From Paenibacillus sp. JNUCC-31 (GTDB taxonomy: Bacteria; Bacillota; Bacilli; Paenibacillales; Paenibacillaceae): 64,000 nt of DNA. Both the position numbers and the translations under genes were made by a program. How positions within the stretch are numbered: the first letter of the stretch is position 1; every line of letters begins with the position of its first letter. The DNA lies in assembly GCF_014844075.1 (NCBI RefSeq), contig NZ_CP062165.1, positions 5,704,001-5,768,000 on the forward strand, given 5' to 3'. A model generated the notes under the pieces. It worked only from the letters and a program-made list of their open reading frames with translations, did not search any database and was not told the DNA's origin. This document shows, one piece after another, positions 43,055 through 51,913 of this stretch.

Positions 43055-43546
43055 ATGTCATATGAAATCGTAGAAGCCATGCTGACCCGGCGGGGTGTAC
43101 AGATTGATGCAATCGCGGAAATTGTATATCGTCTGCAAAAAGGGTACCACCCGGAATTGACTATGGATGATTGTGTTACGAGCGTAAAATCGGTACTGCA
43201 AAAACGCGAGGTGCAATATACGCTGTATACAGGCATAGCCCTTGACGAACTTGCGGAAAAACGCCTTTTGCCGCAGCCTTTGCAGGCCATCATGGAGGCG
43301 GATGAATCCCTGTATGGAGTGGACGAGACTCTTGCGCTTGGCATTACCCATGTATATGGCATGATCGGTTTAACCAGCTTTGGTTATCTGGATAAAGAAA
43401 AGATGGGTGTCATTCACGATCTCAACGAGGCAGGACCGGCCATACATGTTTTTCTGGACGACCTGGTTGCCGGGCTCGCCGCGGCTGCTTCTGCCCGAAT
43501 TGCGCACAAAAATATTAAAGCTAAAAAATATCCATCGGATATCTGA
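43055..43546 (+). CDS. pgpA: Phosphatidylglycerophosphatase A family protein (PgpA/YutG)
   Basis: A 163-residue protein. The segments TRRGVQIDAIAEIVYRLQ and GVDETLALGITHVYGMIG, and the C-terminal HVFLDDLVAGLAAA, match the PgpA-like family. These enzymes remove phosphate from phosphatidylglycerophosphate in phospholipid synthesis. The family member in Bacillus (YutG) lacks membrane anchors like this one. ATG 43055 is chosen because CGGGAGG lies upstream; the longer frame from 42986 has no site. Confidence 0.85.
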   Translation: MSYEIVEAMLTRRGVQIDAIAEIVYRLQKGYHPELTMDDCVTSVKSVLQKREVQYTLYTGIALDELAEKRLLPQPLQAIMEADESLYGVDETLALGITHVYGMIGLTSFGYLDKEKMGVIHDLNEAGPAIHVFLDDLVAGLAAAASARIAHKNIKAKKYPSDI

Positions 43547-43752
43547 TTCCCTCAACGTCTTTTTTTATTATTTTCAGTCTGTTGAATTGTTCAATTGAAG
43601 GTCATCAAGGGCGGCTGCAGCTGCCCTGAGGGGCCGTGATTCCTTTTTAAGAGAGGAAAACCCAAGAATATTGTATCAACCGTATCGGTTATCCTCATGG
43701 GACAAATGTCCCTTTAGATCCCGATTTCTCCCCCAAGGTCCCGAACCCTTCC

Positions 43753-43782
43753 TTGCAGAAAAAAAGTGAGGTATGTTATCAT
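43753..43782 (+). promoter_or_regulatory. SigA-type promoter of the 62-residue gene
   Basis: TTGCAG (43753-43758), an 18-base spacer and TATCAT (43777-43782) lie 48 bases before the start. The upstream 200 bases contain a near-perfect palindrome (43608-43627, AGGGCGGCTGCAGCTGCCCT) but no gene. Confidence 0.5.
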
Positions 43783-43830
43783 TAGTCCAATATACGGGCT
43801 CTGAACATTAGCTTAGGGGGCGGACATGGC

Positions 43831-44019
43831 ATGTGGACGGTGATTTACATTGCACCGACAGCAAAGGTTGCGGACAAGATCAAGACCAAGCTTTCGGAAG
43901 AAGGTTTTCTGGTACAGACCCGTCCCATCAGTTTATCCAAGCAGCAATTTGAGATTCGCGTCCCTTCAGGGGAATTGGAAGAGGTTCAGGAAGTGCTGAA
44001 TTCGATTTTGCATTCCTGA
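43831..44019 (+). CDS. Conserved small protein, function unknown
   Basis: A 62-residue protein (MWTVIYIAPTAKVADKIK) with a beta-alpha-beta pattern ending GELEEVQEVLNSIL. Proteins like it are encoded between dnaE/pgpA and accD in many Bacillales and are sometimes misnamed. The spacing from a purine-rich site (GGGGGCGG) to ATG 43831 is long, so the exact start is uncertain. Confidence 0.7.
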   Translation: MWTVIYIAPTAKVADKIKTKLSEEGFLVQTRPISLSKQQFEIRVPSGELEEVQEVLNSILHS

Positions 44020-44426
44020 TTCCTTCGATAGACGTGCCTTGGCAGAGGAAGAATTACCATCGGTACATAGGGACTGACCGCGTAAGCGGAAAGAGGAATC
44101 GACTTGCATGTTTTGTATACTGCTGTCCTTCCTTCTTTTTTTGTTAGGACAAGGACCGACTAGGTTGCTCCCAGAGACCCTACCAAGACAGATTATTCAA
44201 GCATCGGCGCAACAATCTTTCGGTTATTGCAGGTAACATCAATCGTGCTGACAGAAGCCGCTGATCTTTGCCTTATACCGGCGGATTTTTTTGTTGTGAA
44301 TGCTGGACAAGGCCCATGGCAGCACGTATGGGGCGTAAGCGGTTTACCGCAGCGCGCGGGTGAAGTTGCTTTTGGCAACGGACTGCAGGTTGCGACCATC
44401 AAATCAACGGCTGGAGAGGTGTAGTT
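44020..44426. other. Leader-like region upstream of accD
   Basis: About 400 bases with no clear gene. It contains a short hairpin with a GUAA tetraloop (44078-44089) and other pairing segments, so it may be a structured leader of the accDA transcript. No FapR operator and no known riboswitch class could be recognised. An open frame from TTG 44227 to a stop just before accD has no ribosome site or known relatives. Confidence 0.45.
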
Positions 44427-45320
44427 GTGTTCAAAGATATATTCCAAAAAAAACGGAAGTACGCTACCATACCTTCCGAACGTGCGCTTCGTGGCGAAGG
44501 TCAGGAAGCTGGAGAACGTCCAAAACGTGAAATACCCGAAGGGCTTATGAATAAGTGCAGCAAATGCGGCACGATTCAATATAGCAAGGAATTGGAAAAA
44601 AATCTGAAAGTATGTCCAGCCTGCGGCTATCACATGCGTCTGAACGCAATGGAACGCCTTGCCATGGTTCTGGATGAACAAGGGTTTGTGGAGCATGATG
44701 CTGATATGATATCGGTTGATCCGCTTGGCTTCCCTGGATACAGCAATAAACTGGAACAACAGCGCCTGAAGTCAGGACTGAAGGAAGCAGTGATTACAGG
44801 CGAGGGAACGATTGAAGGTCTGCCTGTCGTTGTCGCAGTCATGAGTTTCGACTTCTTCACGGGTAGCATGGGTTCGGTTGTAGGGGAGAAAATCACTCGT
44901 GCGATCGAGCTTGCGACGGAGAAACGCTTGCCTTTGATTATTTTTTCTACATCTGGCGGTGCCCGAATGCAAGAAAGTATTCTTAGTCTGATGCAAATGG
45001 CGAAAACTAGCGCGGCTCTTTCCCGTTTGGATGAACAGGGTGGGTTATATATTTCGGTCATCACTGATCCGACAACAGGTGGAGTCTCAGCCAGTTTTGC
45101 GAGTCTCGGTGATATCAATATCGCTGAACCGGGAGCCGTATTTGGCTTTGCCGGCAGAATTGTCATTGAGCAAACGATCCGTCAGAAATTGCCTGATGAT
45201 TTTCAGACGGCAGAATTTAATATGCAGCACGGCCAGCTGGACTTGGTGGTCCACCGTAAGGAACTTCGAACCACCCTTGGCAAGCTTCTGGATATGCATA
45301 GTGAAAAAGGAGGGGTCTGA
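44427..45320 (+). CDS. accD: Acetyl-CoA carboxylase carboxyltransferase subunit beta
   Basis: A 297-residue protein that with AccA transfers CO2 from carboxybiotin to acetyl-CoA, giving malonyl-CoA for fatty acid synthesis. The N-terminal zinc ribbon is [10 protein letters not shown] and VCPACGYH. The crotonase-like carboxyltransferase domain follows with SGGARMQES and [16 protein letters not shown] 44427 follows GAGAGGTG. It ends immediately before the accA ATG. Confidence 0.96.
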   Translation: MFKDIFQKKRKYATIPSERALRGEGQEAGERPKREIPEGLMNKCSKCGTIQYSKELEKNLKVCPACGYHMRLNAMERLAMVLDEQGFVEHDADMISVDPLGFPGYSNKLEQQRLKSGLKEAVITGEGTIEGLPVVVAVMSFDFFTGSMGSVVGEKITRAIELATEKRLPLIIFSTSGGARMQESILSLMQMAKTSAALSRLDEQGGLYISVITDPTTGGVSASFASLGDINIAEPGAVFGFAGRIVIEQTIRQKLPDDFQTAEFNMQHGQLDLVVHRKELRTTLGKLLDMHSEKGGV

Positions 45321-46352
45321 ATGGCGGGTGAGTTGCCATATGAAGCGCCTCTGGTTGAGATGCGCAAAAAGATCGAAGAGCTTGTACAGTTTGGACAGGA
45401 AAAAGGCATCGACTTTACGGACGAGATTGCCCGCCTGGAAGAACGTTATCATAGACTGGAAGAAGAGATTTACACAGGTATAACAGCCGCACAGAAAATG
45501 CATCTGGCGCGGCATCAGCAGCGTCCGACGGCACTGGATCTGATCCAGCTAATATTTACGGATTTCATTGAGTTGCACGGCGACCGCATGTTCGGAGACG
45601 ATCTGGCGGTGGTTGGCGGACTTGCGAAGCTGAACGGTAAGACAGTAACGGTCATCGGCCAACAGCGGGGGAAAGATACGAAGGATAATATCGCCCGCTT
45701 TTTTGGGAGCGCTCATCCGGAAGGTTTCCGGAAAGGGCTGCGTCTCATGAAGCAAGCGAACAAATTTGGTCGCCCAATTATTACATTTATTGATACTAAA
45801 GGGGCGTATCCGGGTAATACTGCTGAAGAGAGAGGTCAATCGGAAGCTATTGCCCGTAACTTGCTGGAAATGGCGAAGCTCTCGGTGCCAGTTATTGTTG
45901 TGGTCATCGGCGAAGGAGGAAGCGGTGGTGCCCTTGCCATGGCTGTGGGTAATCGTGTGTTGATGCTGGAGCATGCGATCTACTCCGCGATCTCTCCGAA
46001 CGGGGCTGCATCGATTCTATGGAAAGATGCAACCAAGGCAGATCAGGCGGCTGAAGCAATGAAAATAACGGCGAAAGACCTTCTGGAGATGGAGGTCATC
46101 GAAGAGATCATCCCTGAGCCACGTGGTGGTGCTCATCGGGATTATGAAGCATCTGCGGCAGCCATCAGCGAAGCTCTGGCTCGTCATCTCGATGAGATGA
46201 AGGGCTGGAGTGCAGACCAATTGAAACAGGATCGGTATGAGAAATTCCGTAAAATTGGATCTGTCACTTTTGAACCTGTGGTGCCGATTGAAGTCCCTCA
46301 AGTGCCTGTAGAAGTCGATACGGGGAGTAATTTGTCGGGAAATGCTGAATGA
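45321..46352 (+). CDS. accA: Acetyl-CoA carboxylase carboxyltransferase subunit alpha
   Basis: A 343-residue subunit whose ATG follows the accD stop with no gap. The N-terminal coiled coil (about 8-50) and the acyl-CoA-binding core ([33 protein letters not shown]) are typical. The C-terminus is longer than in E. coli by some 20 residues. In Bacillus pfkA usually lies between accA and pyk, but here pyk follows directly. Confidence 0.96.
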   Translation: MAGELPYEAPLVEMRKKIEELVQFGQEKGIDFTDEIARLEERYHRLEEEIYTGITAAQKMHLARHQQRPTALDLIQLIFTDFIELHGDRMFGDDLAVVGGLAKLNGKTVTVIGQQRGKDTKDNIARFFGSAHPEGFRKGLRLMKQANKFGRPIITFIDTKGAYPGNTAEERGQSEAIARNLLEMAKLSVPVIVVVIGEGGSGGALAMAVGNRVLMLEHAIYSAISPNGAASILWKDATKADQAAEAMKITAKDLLEMEVIEEIIPEPRGGAHRDYEASAAAISEALARHLDEMKGWSADQLKQDRYEKFRKIGSVTFEPVVPIEVPQVPVEVDTGSNLSGNAE

Positions 46353-46456
46353 TGTGACGAATCTCCTATACAAATGAGCAAAAGTATAGTAAATTTAATA
46401 GTTGGAAAAAGAAAAAGAGATATAAGATAGACCTTTAAAATCGGAGGAAACCCAAA

Positions 46457-47884
46457 ATGCGCAAAACGAAGATTGTATGTACGATTGGTCCATCCAGTGA
46501 ATCACTGGAGAATACCAAAAAATTGATTATGGCCGGTATGAATGTGGCCCGTCTGAACTTCTCCCACGGTGATTTCGATGAGCACGGCGGACGGATCAAA
46601 GCGATTCGCCAAGCATGCGAAGAGCTGAACAAGACAGTAGCGATCCTGCTGGACACCAAAGGACCGGAAATTCGGACAGGTAAACTTGAAGTTGAACCCA
46701 TTGAATTGGTTCAGGACGAGTACATCACTTTGACAACAGAAGAAATTCTGGGCACCAAAGAACGTCTCTCCATTACGTATACCGATCTTCCGAATGATGT
46801 TGAACCGGGATCTACAATTCTGATCGACGACGGTCTGATCGGACTGACTGTGGTGGAAGTGCAAGGCACCGAGATCAAATGCCGTATCGTTAACGGTGGT
46901 TCGATCAAAAGCAAAAAAGGTGTTAACGTTCCGGGCGTTGCCATTTCTCTGCCGGGTATCACTGAAAAAGATGCCAATGATATCGTATTCGGTATCGAGC
47001 AAGGCGTCGATTTCATCGCGGCTTCTTTTGTTCGTAAAGCAAGTGACGTTCTTGAGATTCGTGAATTGCTTGAGAAACACAATGCCGGACATATTCAAAT
47101 CATCTCCAAAATTGAGAACCAACAAGGTGTGGACAACCTGGATGAAATCCTTGAAGTATCCGATGGCCTGATGGTTGCTCGTGGAGACCTGGGTGTAGAG
47201 ATTCCTGCGGAAGAAGTACCATTGGTACAAAAACGCATGATCGAAAAATGTAACGTTGCAGGCAAACCGGTTATCACCGCTACACAAATGCTGGATTCCA
47301 TGCAGCGCAACCCGCGTCCAACTCGTGCGGAAGCAAGTGACGTAGCCAATGCGATCTTCGACGGTACAGATGCGATCATGTTGTCTGGTGAGACAGCTGC
47401 GGGTAAATACCCTGTTGAATCCGTTCTGACGATGTCCCGTATTGCCGAAAAAGCAGAATCCGCTCTGCCTTACCAAGAGCTGTATCTGAAACAACGTGTT
47501 GCTCAACAAACAACAGTTACTGAAGCAATCAGCCAATCTGTTGCCCTGTCAGCTCAAGATCTGAACGCTAAAGCGATCATTACTTCGACTGAATCCGGTC
47601 ATACAGCACGCATGATTTCTAAATATCGTCCAGAATCTCCAATCATCGCGGTGACAACGGAAGACAGAACTTCCCGTCGTCTTTGCTTGGCTTGGGGTGT
47701 AACACCAGTCAAAGGAAGACTTGTTGATTCCACTGACGCTTTGTTTGAAAATGCAATTGAAGGCGGCGTGAAATCCGGACTTGTAAAAGAAGGAGACCTG
47801 GTTGTCATTACAGCAGGTGTACCTTTGGGTCGTTCCGGTTCCACGAACCTGATCAAAGTAAGCCAAATTCCAAACAACGCGTAA
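46457..47884 (+). CDS. pyk: Pyruvate kinase
   Basis: A 475-residue enzyme that makes pyruvate and ATP from PEP and ADP. It has [19 protein letters not shown], the K+/Mg site region [11 protein letters not shown], and the signature [18 protein letters not shown] followed by [14 protein letters not shown]. It lacks the extra C-terminal PEP-utilising-like domain of Bacillus subtilis Pyk (about 585 residues), giving a standard-length form. ATG 46457 has GGAGG upstream. Confidence 0.96.
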   Translation: MRKTKIVCTIGPSSESLENTKKLIMAGMNVARLNFSHGDFDEHGGRIKAIRQACEELNKTVAILLDTKGPEIRTGKLEVEPIELVQDEYITLTTEEILGTKERLSITYTDLPNDVEPGSTILIDDGLIGLTVVEVQGTEIKCRIVNGGSIKSKKGVNVPGVAISLPGITEKDANDIVFGIEQGVDFIAASFVRKASDVLEIRELLEKHNAGHIQIISKIENQQGVDNLDEILEVSDGLMVARGDLGVEIPAEEVPLVQKRMIEKCNVAGKPVITATQMLDSMQRNPRPTRAEASDVANAIFDGTDAIMLSGETAAGKYPVESVLTMSRIAEKAESALPYQELYLKQRVAQQTTVTEAISQSVALSAQDLNAKAIITSTESGHTARMISKYRPESPIIAVTTEDRTSRRLCLAWGVTPVKGRLVDSTDALFENAIEGGVKSGLVKEGDLVVITAGVPLGRSGSTNLIKVSQIPNNA

Positions 47885-47913
47885 TAGCGTTTGGATGAGA
47901 AGCAACAGGAATG

Positions 47914-47948
47914 AAGCAATGGGGCGTTTGCGTCCCGTTGCTTTTTTT
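47914..47948 (+). terminator. Terminator after pyk
   Basis: A 10-bp stem (47914-47923 with 47934-47943, one G-U) is followed by T7. Confidence 0.88.
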
Positions 47949-48014
47949 CCATCTTTATGACACTTTATAGCCGTTACATACGTACTGATTGGTATATCGA
48001 AGGAGGCCGGTAAC

Positions 48015-48521
48015 ATGCAACAACAAAGCAATGGCAGCTGGTACACGGCATGCCTTCGCGTGCGTTATCAAGAGAGCGACCAGATGGGTGTGGTCTATCA
48101 CGCCAATTATTTGAATTGGTTTGAAATCGGTCGAACCGAGATGATTCGCCAAATGGGGTATACCTATCGTAAAATGGAGGAACAGGGGTTACTGCTTCCG
48201 GTAACCGGACTGGATGTGAAGTATCATAAACCTGCCCGGTATGATGATGACATCATCATTTTCACCCGAATTGCTGCATTTAGTGGTCTGAGATTGAACT
48301 ATGAGTATGACATTAGGCGCATGACTGCAGACCTTGTTGAGCAGATGGGTATCGGAGAGCGGGTATGGTCATCCGAAGAGTCCCTTCCTGGTGAACGATT
48401 GGTAACAGGCTCTACCCAGCATGTATGGGTTAATGGGGACTGGAAGCCGGTCAGGCTGGATAAGACAGCTTCTGAGCTCTACAGCGCGCTTGAGAAAGTG
48501 TGGCTTTCAGGAAAGGGGTAA
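48015..48521 (+). CDS. YbgC/FcbC-type acyl-CoA thioesterase (hotdog fold)
   Basis: A 168-residue thioesterase. The motif RVRYQESDQMGVVYHANYLNW carries the catalytic Asp/His of the 4-hydroxybenzoyl-CoA type, followed by the helix WFEIGRTEMIRQMG. The C-terminal 30 residues are longer than in most family members. It is transcribed with fxsA (5-base gap). Natural substrate unknown. Confidence 0.88.
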   Translation: MQQQSNGSWYTACLRVRYQESDQMGVVYHANYLNWFEIGRTEMIRQMGYTYRKMEEQGLLLPVTGLDVKYHKPARYDDDIIIFTRIAAFSGLRLNYEYDIRRMTADLVEQMGIGERVWSSEESLPGERLVTGSTQHVWVNGDWKPVRLDKTASELYSALEKVWLSGKG

Positions 48522-48526
48522 ACGTA

Positions 48527-48928
48527 ATGCGAAGATGGATGTGGGCTTTGCTATTAATCATTCCGGTGATTGAACTATTTGGTTTTATCCTTATGAGTGA
48601 CTGGATCGGAGCCGGAAAAACACTGCTTCTTATGATTCTCACGTCCTTGATTGGTATAGCAATGTTGCAATTTGAAGGGCGCAAAGTTCTCATTGATGCC
48701 AAATCCGAGATGGAGCGCGGTAAGGTGCCTGGAAGAAAAATGGTGGATGGGCTTTTCATTTTTGTCGGAGGTTTCTTGCTGCTGATTCCGGGATTCATCA
48801 CAGATCTGATCGGTTTTACACTGTTGTTTCCGTTAACACGTTCAGTGTATCGTCTATTCTTCCTGGGCTGGCTGGAGAAAAAAATGAGAAATGGTAGTAT
48901 CAAGTTTTATCGCGGTCCAAAACGATAA
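48527..48928 (+). CDS. fxsA: FxsA family membrane protein
   Basis: A 133-residue protein with three membrane segments (about 5-22, 27-46, 70-95). The patterns LLLIIPVIELFGFILM and LLLIPGFITDLIGFTLLFP are diagnostic of FxsA/YtzA. ATG 48527 fits GAAAGGGG upstream. In E. coli excess FxsA relieves phage T7 exclusion, but its natural role is unclear. Confidence 0.88.
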   Translation: MRRWMWALLLIIPVIELFGFILMSDWIGAGKTLLLMILTSLIGIAMLQFEGRKVLIDAKSEMERGKVPGRKMVDGLFIFVGGFLLLIPGFITDLIGFTLLFPLTRSVYRLFFLGWLEKKMRNGSIKFYRGPKR

Positions 48929-48952
48929 GATATATCAGAATCAGTTAAAGAG

Positions 48953-48996
48953 AGGCACCGACCACCAGATTCAGTCTGATGAGCGGTGCCTTTTTT
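48953..48996 (+). terminator. Terminator between fxsA and ytvI
   Basis: AGGCACCG (48953-48960) pairs with CGGTGCCT (48984-48991), followed by T6. The large loop may pair further. Confidence 0.85.
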
Positions 48997-49052
48997 AATC
49001 TTGATTATATGTGCATGACAGAAAACAGAAATCATGCATGCTTCACCGAATA

Positions 49053-50171
49053 TCATCGGACGCGGCCGTTAATAATGTATGTTCTAAGATCACGAAACAC
49101 ATTTGCGCGATTGAATGCATCAAGGATAACAAGGCTGACAGGTCCGATGATCAGACCGAGCACACCGAACAGCTTCAATCCGACAAACATGCCAACCAGA
49201 GTGGCTAGTGGGTCCAGGCCGACACTGCTGGCAAGTACTTTGGGTTCAATGATCTGCCGGGCAATCAGTACGATGAGATATACAACGCTGATGCCAATCC
49301 CCAGGTACAGATCACCGTTCATAAATAGGTATGCCGCCCAAGGAACCATGACGAGACCAACGCCGAGATAGGGTAGCAGATCCACGAGGCCAATAAGCAA
49401 AGCAATCGTGAAGGCAGACTTCACCTGTAAAATAAGCAATCCAATCATGACAAAGAGTGCAGTGATAGAGATCATGATCAACTGAGCCCGTGCATAGCCG
49501 AACAACGCTTTTTTCAGATCGTTCCATATGTCACTTATCGGCTTACGAATGGATGAAGGTACCCATCCTGATACGGTAACGCTGTGCCGAGCCCAGCTTT
49601 TGCTTATAAAGAACGTCGACAGAAGGACAACGATTAATACCGCTCCCATATTAGGGAGGGAAGTGAGCAGGTTCAGGATCATGTTGAAAAATCCAGTGAC
49701 CAGGTCTGTTACTGCTGTACCTACCGTTTCGGTTGTTTTGCTAATATTGCTGTTAATGGTTTCCTGATAATTCGGATTTTCCTTGTAAAATTCATTGATC
49801 TGTCCAATCAAACTCTGAATCGTATCATTCTGAGTCCAGCGGACGAACGTTGCCTTGATCTCATCGACATGAAGATCAAAGCTTGTCGTCAAGGAAATGA
49901 CTTCTTTCACCATGCGGGTTACAGCAGCGGACAACACGACAACAATGGCTCCGCAATATACGATCAGTGAAAAGGTTACGGCCAACCACCGCGGGAATCG
50001 GGCCTTATGCTGAAGCAAATTTACCAACGGATTCATTGCATAGGCGATAATCCATGCGATGACGAAGGGATATAACAGCGGAAGCAGCAAGTATATAGCA
50101 ACGGCAATCAGAAGGGTAGCAACAATCACCCATATGCCGCGTAATAAGCGTTTCATAATGATTCTATCCAA
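49053..50171 (-). CDS. ytvI: Sporulation integral membrane protein YtvI (AI-2E transporter family)
   Basis: A 372-residue protein with about eight membrane segments and the AI-2E family core (LVDLLPYLGVGLVMVPWAA, LASSVGLDPLATLVGMFVG). YtvI is a sporulation-linked member and lies near citZ in Bacillus. TTG 50171 has AAGGAG eight bases upstream; ATG 50156 is an alternative. A short upstream ATG-CTT-GGA-TAG mini frame overlaps the start. The SigE-like promoter at 50301-50330 supports mother-cell expression. Confidence 0.85.
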   Translation of the reverse strand: MDRIIMKRLLRGIWVIVATLLIAVAIYLLLPLLYPFVIAWIIAYAMNPLVNLLQHKARFPRWLAVTFSLIVYCGAIVVVLSAAVTRMVKEVISLTTSFDLHVDEIKATFVRWTQNDTIQSLIGQINEFYKENPNYQETINSNISKTTETVGTAVTDLVTGFFNMILNLLTSLPNMGAVLIVVLLSTFFISKSWARHSVTVSGWVPSSIRKPISDIWNDLKKALFGYARAQLIMISITALFVMIGLLILQVKSAFTIALLIGLVDLLPYLGVGLVMVPWAAYLFMNGDLYLGIGISVVYLIVLIARQIIEPKVLASSVGLDPLATLVGMFVGLKLFGVLGLIIGPVSLVILDAFNRANVFRDLRTYIINGRVR

Positions 50172-50300
50172 GCATCAACTCTCCTTAATCCTTTTCAAGC
50201 CTGCCCAAGAAAGAAGCAAACAGGCTATCTAGTTAATATAGAGCAAATACAGTGATTTGAAACGCAAGGATGTCATCGGATAATCTCGATTCTTTTGCCT

Positions 50301-50330
50301 AGAGTATGCCTCATGTGGATAAAATATAGC
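50301..50330 (-). promoter_or_regulatory. SigE-like promoter of ytvI
   Basis: On the minus strand GCTATATT (plus 50323-50330) and CATACTCT (plus 50301-50308) are separated by 14 bases, a close SigE match. It lies 130 bases upstream of the ytvI start. Confidence 0.55.
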
Positions 50331-50411
50331 AATAGAAACTTGATTAATAGCACGGAATTGTATAAAAAGAATAAAATGTAAACCCTGTTCTTGTAAAGGT
50401 TTTCAAAAATG

Positions 50412-50430
50412 CTTTATCGGTCTGATAAAG
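50412..50430 (+). promoter_or_regulatory. LysR-type (CcpC-like) dyad upstream of citZ
   Basis: CTTTATC-GGTCT-GATAAAG has perfect 7-bp arms and a T-N11-A core. It lies 32 bases upstream of the citZ -35. In Bacillus CcpC, a LysR-type regulator, controls citrate synthase and aconitase, but its usual site is ATAA-N7-TTAT, so this match is in the inverse arrangement. Confidence 0.4.
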
Positions 50431-50461
50431 AAGTTTGATGTGCGAATGACCTTGCTTCATG

Positions 50462-50490
50462 TTCACATAAACGACAAAATCCAGTATGAT
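50462..50490 (+). promoter_or_regulatory. SigA promoter of citZ
   Basis: TTCACA (50462-50467), a 17-base spacer and TATGAT (50485-50490), each one mismatch from consensus. It gives a leader of about 150 bases. Confidence 0.65.
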
Positions 50491-50555
50491 GAGATAAGAA
50501 AATGCCGATTGACAGATATGAAAACCGGACATTGTGATCTTTATTCATTTTAAAA

Positions 50556-50569
50556 TGTAAATGGTTACA
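50556..50569 (+). promoter_or_regulatory. CcpA cre site in the citZ leader
   Basis: TGTAAATGGTTACA matches the cre pattern TGWAARCGNTWWCA at 13 of 14 positions and is a perfect inverted repeat of 5 bases. It lies downstream of the promoter, where CcpA blocks elongation. Bacillus citZ is under CcpA control. Confidence 0.6.
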
Positions 50570-50649
50570 AAAGAAGGACGAGTGCGTTGAACATGTTGAT
50601 GGCACTCTGGATGGGTTCTTGATTTCGTTTATTAAAGGAGAGATGTAAT

Positions 50650-51762
50650 ATGACAGCTACCAAAGGTCTGGAAGGCATCGTTGCAACAACCTCTTCGATC
50701 AGCTCTATTGTAGACGGTGTGCTCACATACCGTGGTTACGATATTGATGATCTGGCTGAAAACGCAAGCTTTGAAGAAGTGGCCTATTTGCTTTGGTTTG
50801 GTAAATTGCCGACTACGGATGAACTGAAATCCCTTCGGAAAAGCCTGAGCGATTACGCGCCGATTCCGAGCGAGTTGATTGCACAAATCCAATTGTATCC
50901 GAAAAACATGAGTACCATGGCAGCACTGCGTTCAGCAGTATCCGCACTGGCTCTGTATGATGAACAGGCTGATGAAATGACAGCAGAAGCGAATGAAAAC
51001 AAAGCAGTTAAGCTGCAAGCGCAGCTGCCAACGATTGTTGCAGCCATAGCCCGTATCCGTCAGGGCAAAGAACCTGTGACTCCAAAAGAAGGCGCTTCCA
51101 TCGCGGAAAACTTTTTATATATGATGACGGGTGAAGAACCATCCGAGACGGCTGTTAAAGCTCTTGATCAGGCTCTGGTCCTTCATGCGGATCATGAGTT
51201 GAATGCTTCTACATTTGCAGCCCGTGTAACGGTAGCCACATTATCTGACATCTATTCCGGTGTAACTTCAGCTATTGGCGCATTGAAGGGGCCATTGCAT
51301 GGTGGCGCAAACGAAGCCGTTATGAAGATGTTGAATGAGATTGGTACACCTGATCGTCTGGAGGCAGCTATTCAGGAAAAGTTGAATAACCGTGAGAAGA
51401 TCATGGGCTTTGGACACCGTGTATACAAAAATGGAGACCCGCGTGCGAAACATCTGCAAAAGATGTCCAAGGAACTGGGAGAAATGAACAACGATACACG
51501 CCTGTACGAAATGTCAGTGAAGATCGAAGAACTGGTGACAGGACAAAAAGGTCTGAAACCAAATGTAGATTTCTATTCCGCTTCCGTATATACCCAATTG
51601 GGTATTGAAGAGGTACTGTTCACACCGATCTTTGCGATTAGTCGGGTATCAGGTTGGACCGCTCATATTCTGGAACAACTTGCAGATAACCGTATTATTC
51701 GTCCGCGTGCCGAGTATACAGGTCCAACAGATCAAAAGTACGTTTCGATTGAACTTCGCTAA
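50650..51762 (+). CDS. citZ: Citrate synthase
   Basis: A 370-residue type-II-like short citrate synthase that joins oxaloacetate and acetyl-CoA. Active-site His residues are in LHADHELNASTF and LKGPLHGGANEAV, with MGFGHRVYKNGDPRAK and the Asp region NVDFYSASVYTQLGI. ATG 50650 follows AAAGGAGAG. First gene of the citZ-icd-mdh group. Confidence 0.96.
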   Translation: MTATKGLEGIVATTSSISSIVDGVLTYRGYDIDDLAENASFEEVAYLLWFGKLPTTDELKSLRKSLSDYAPIPSELIAQIQLYPKNMSTMAALRSAVSALALYDEQADEMTAEANENKAVKLQAQLPTIVAAIARIRQGKEPVTPKEGASIAENFLYMMTGEEPSETAVKALDQALVLHADHELNASTFAARVTVATLSDIYSGVTSAIGALKGPLHGGANEAVMKMLNEIGTPDRLEAAIQEKLNNREKIMGFGHRVYKNGDPRAKHLQKMSKELGEMNNDTRLYEMSVKIEELVTGQKGLKPNVDFYSASVYTQLGIEEVLFTPIFAISRVSGWTAHILEQLADNRIIRPRAEYTGPTDQKYVSIELR

Positions 51763-51913
51763 TGGCATCAAAACCAGTATAATAAATAAGGACGGGGGGA
51801 AGGGATAAACCTGCTGGCTAATAAACGTGCCACACGTTCACACCCCTTTCTCCCTATAAGACAAGCGGTATGTTATCATACTGCATATACGAATCCAAGG
51901 AGGAATTATACTA

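Larger units (their letters stand above)
50172..50649. other. Divergent control region between ytvI and citZ
   Basis: No gene is seen. It contains a SigE-like promoter for ytvI, a LysR-type dyad, a SigA promoter and a cre site for citZ; these are listed separately. Confidence 0.7.

Noticed and set aside
44227..44424. Possible 65-residue gene just before accD
   Set aside because: It starts with TTG without a ribosome site, and I recognise no relatives. It is kept as part of the unassigned leader region.
44020..44426. FapR operator upstream of accDA
   Set aside because: TTAGGACAAGGACCGACTA was examined, but it does not keep the TTAGTACC-GGTACTAA symmetry.
46502..47536. A 344-codon minus-strand open frame opposite pyk
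   Set aside because: An antisense shadow with Phe/Asn/Arg-rich composition and no start signals.
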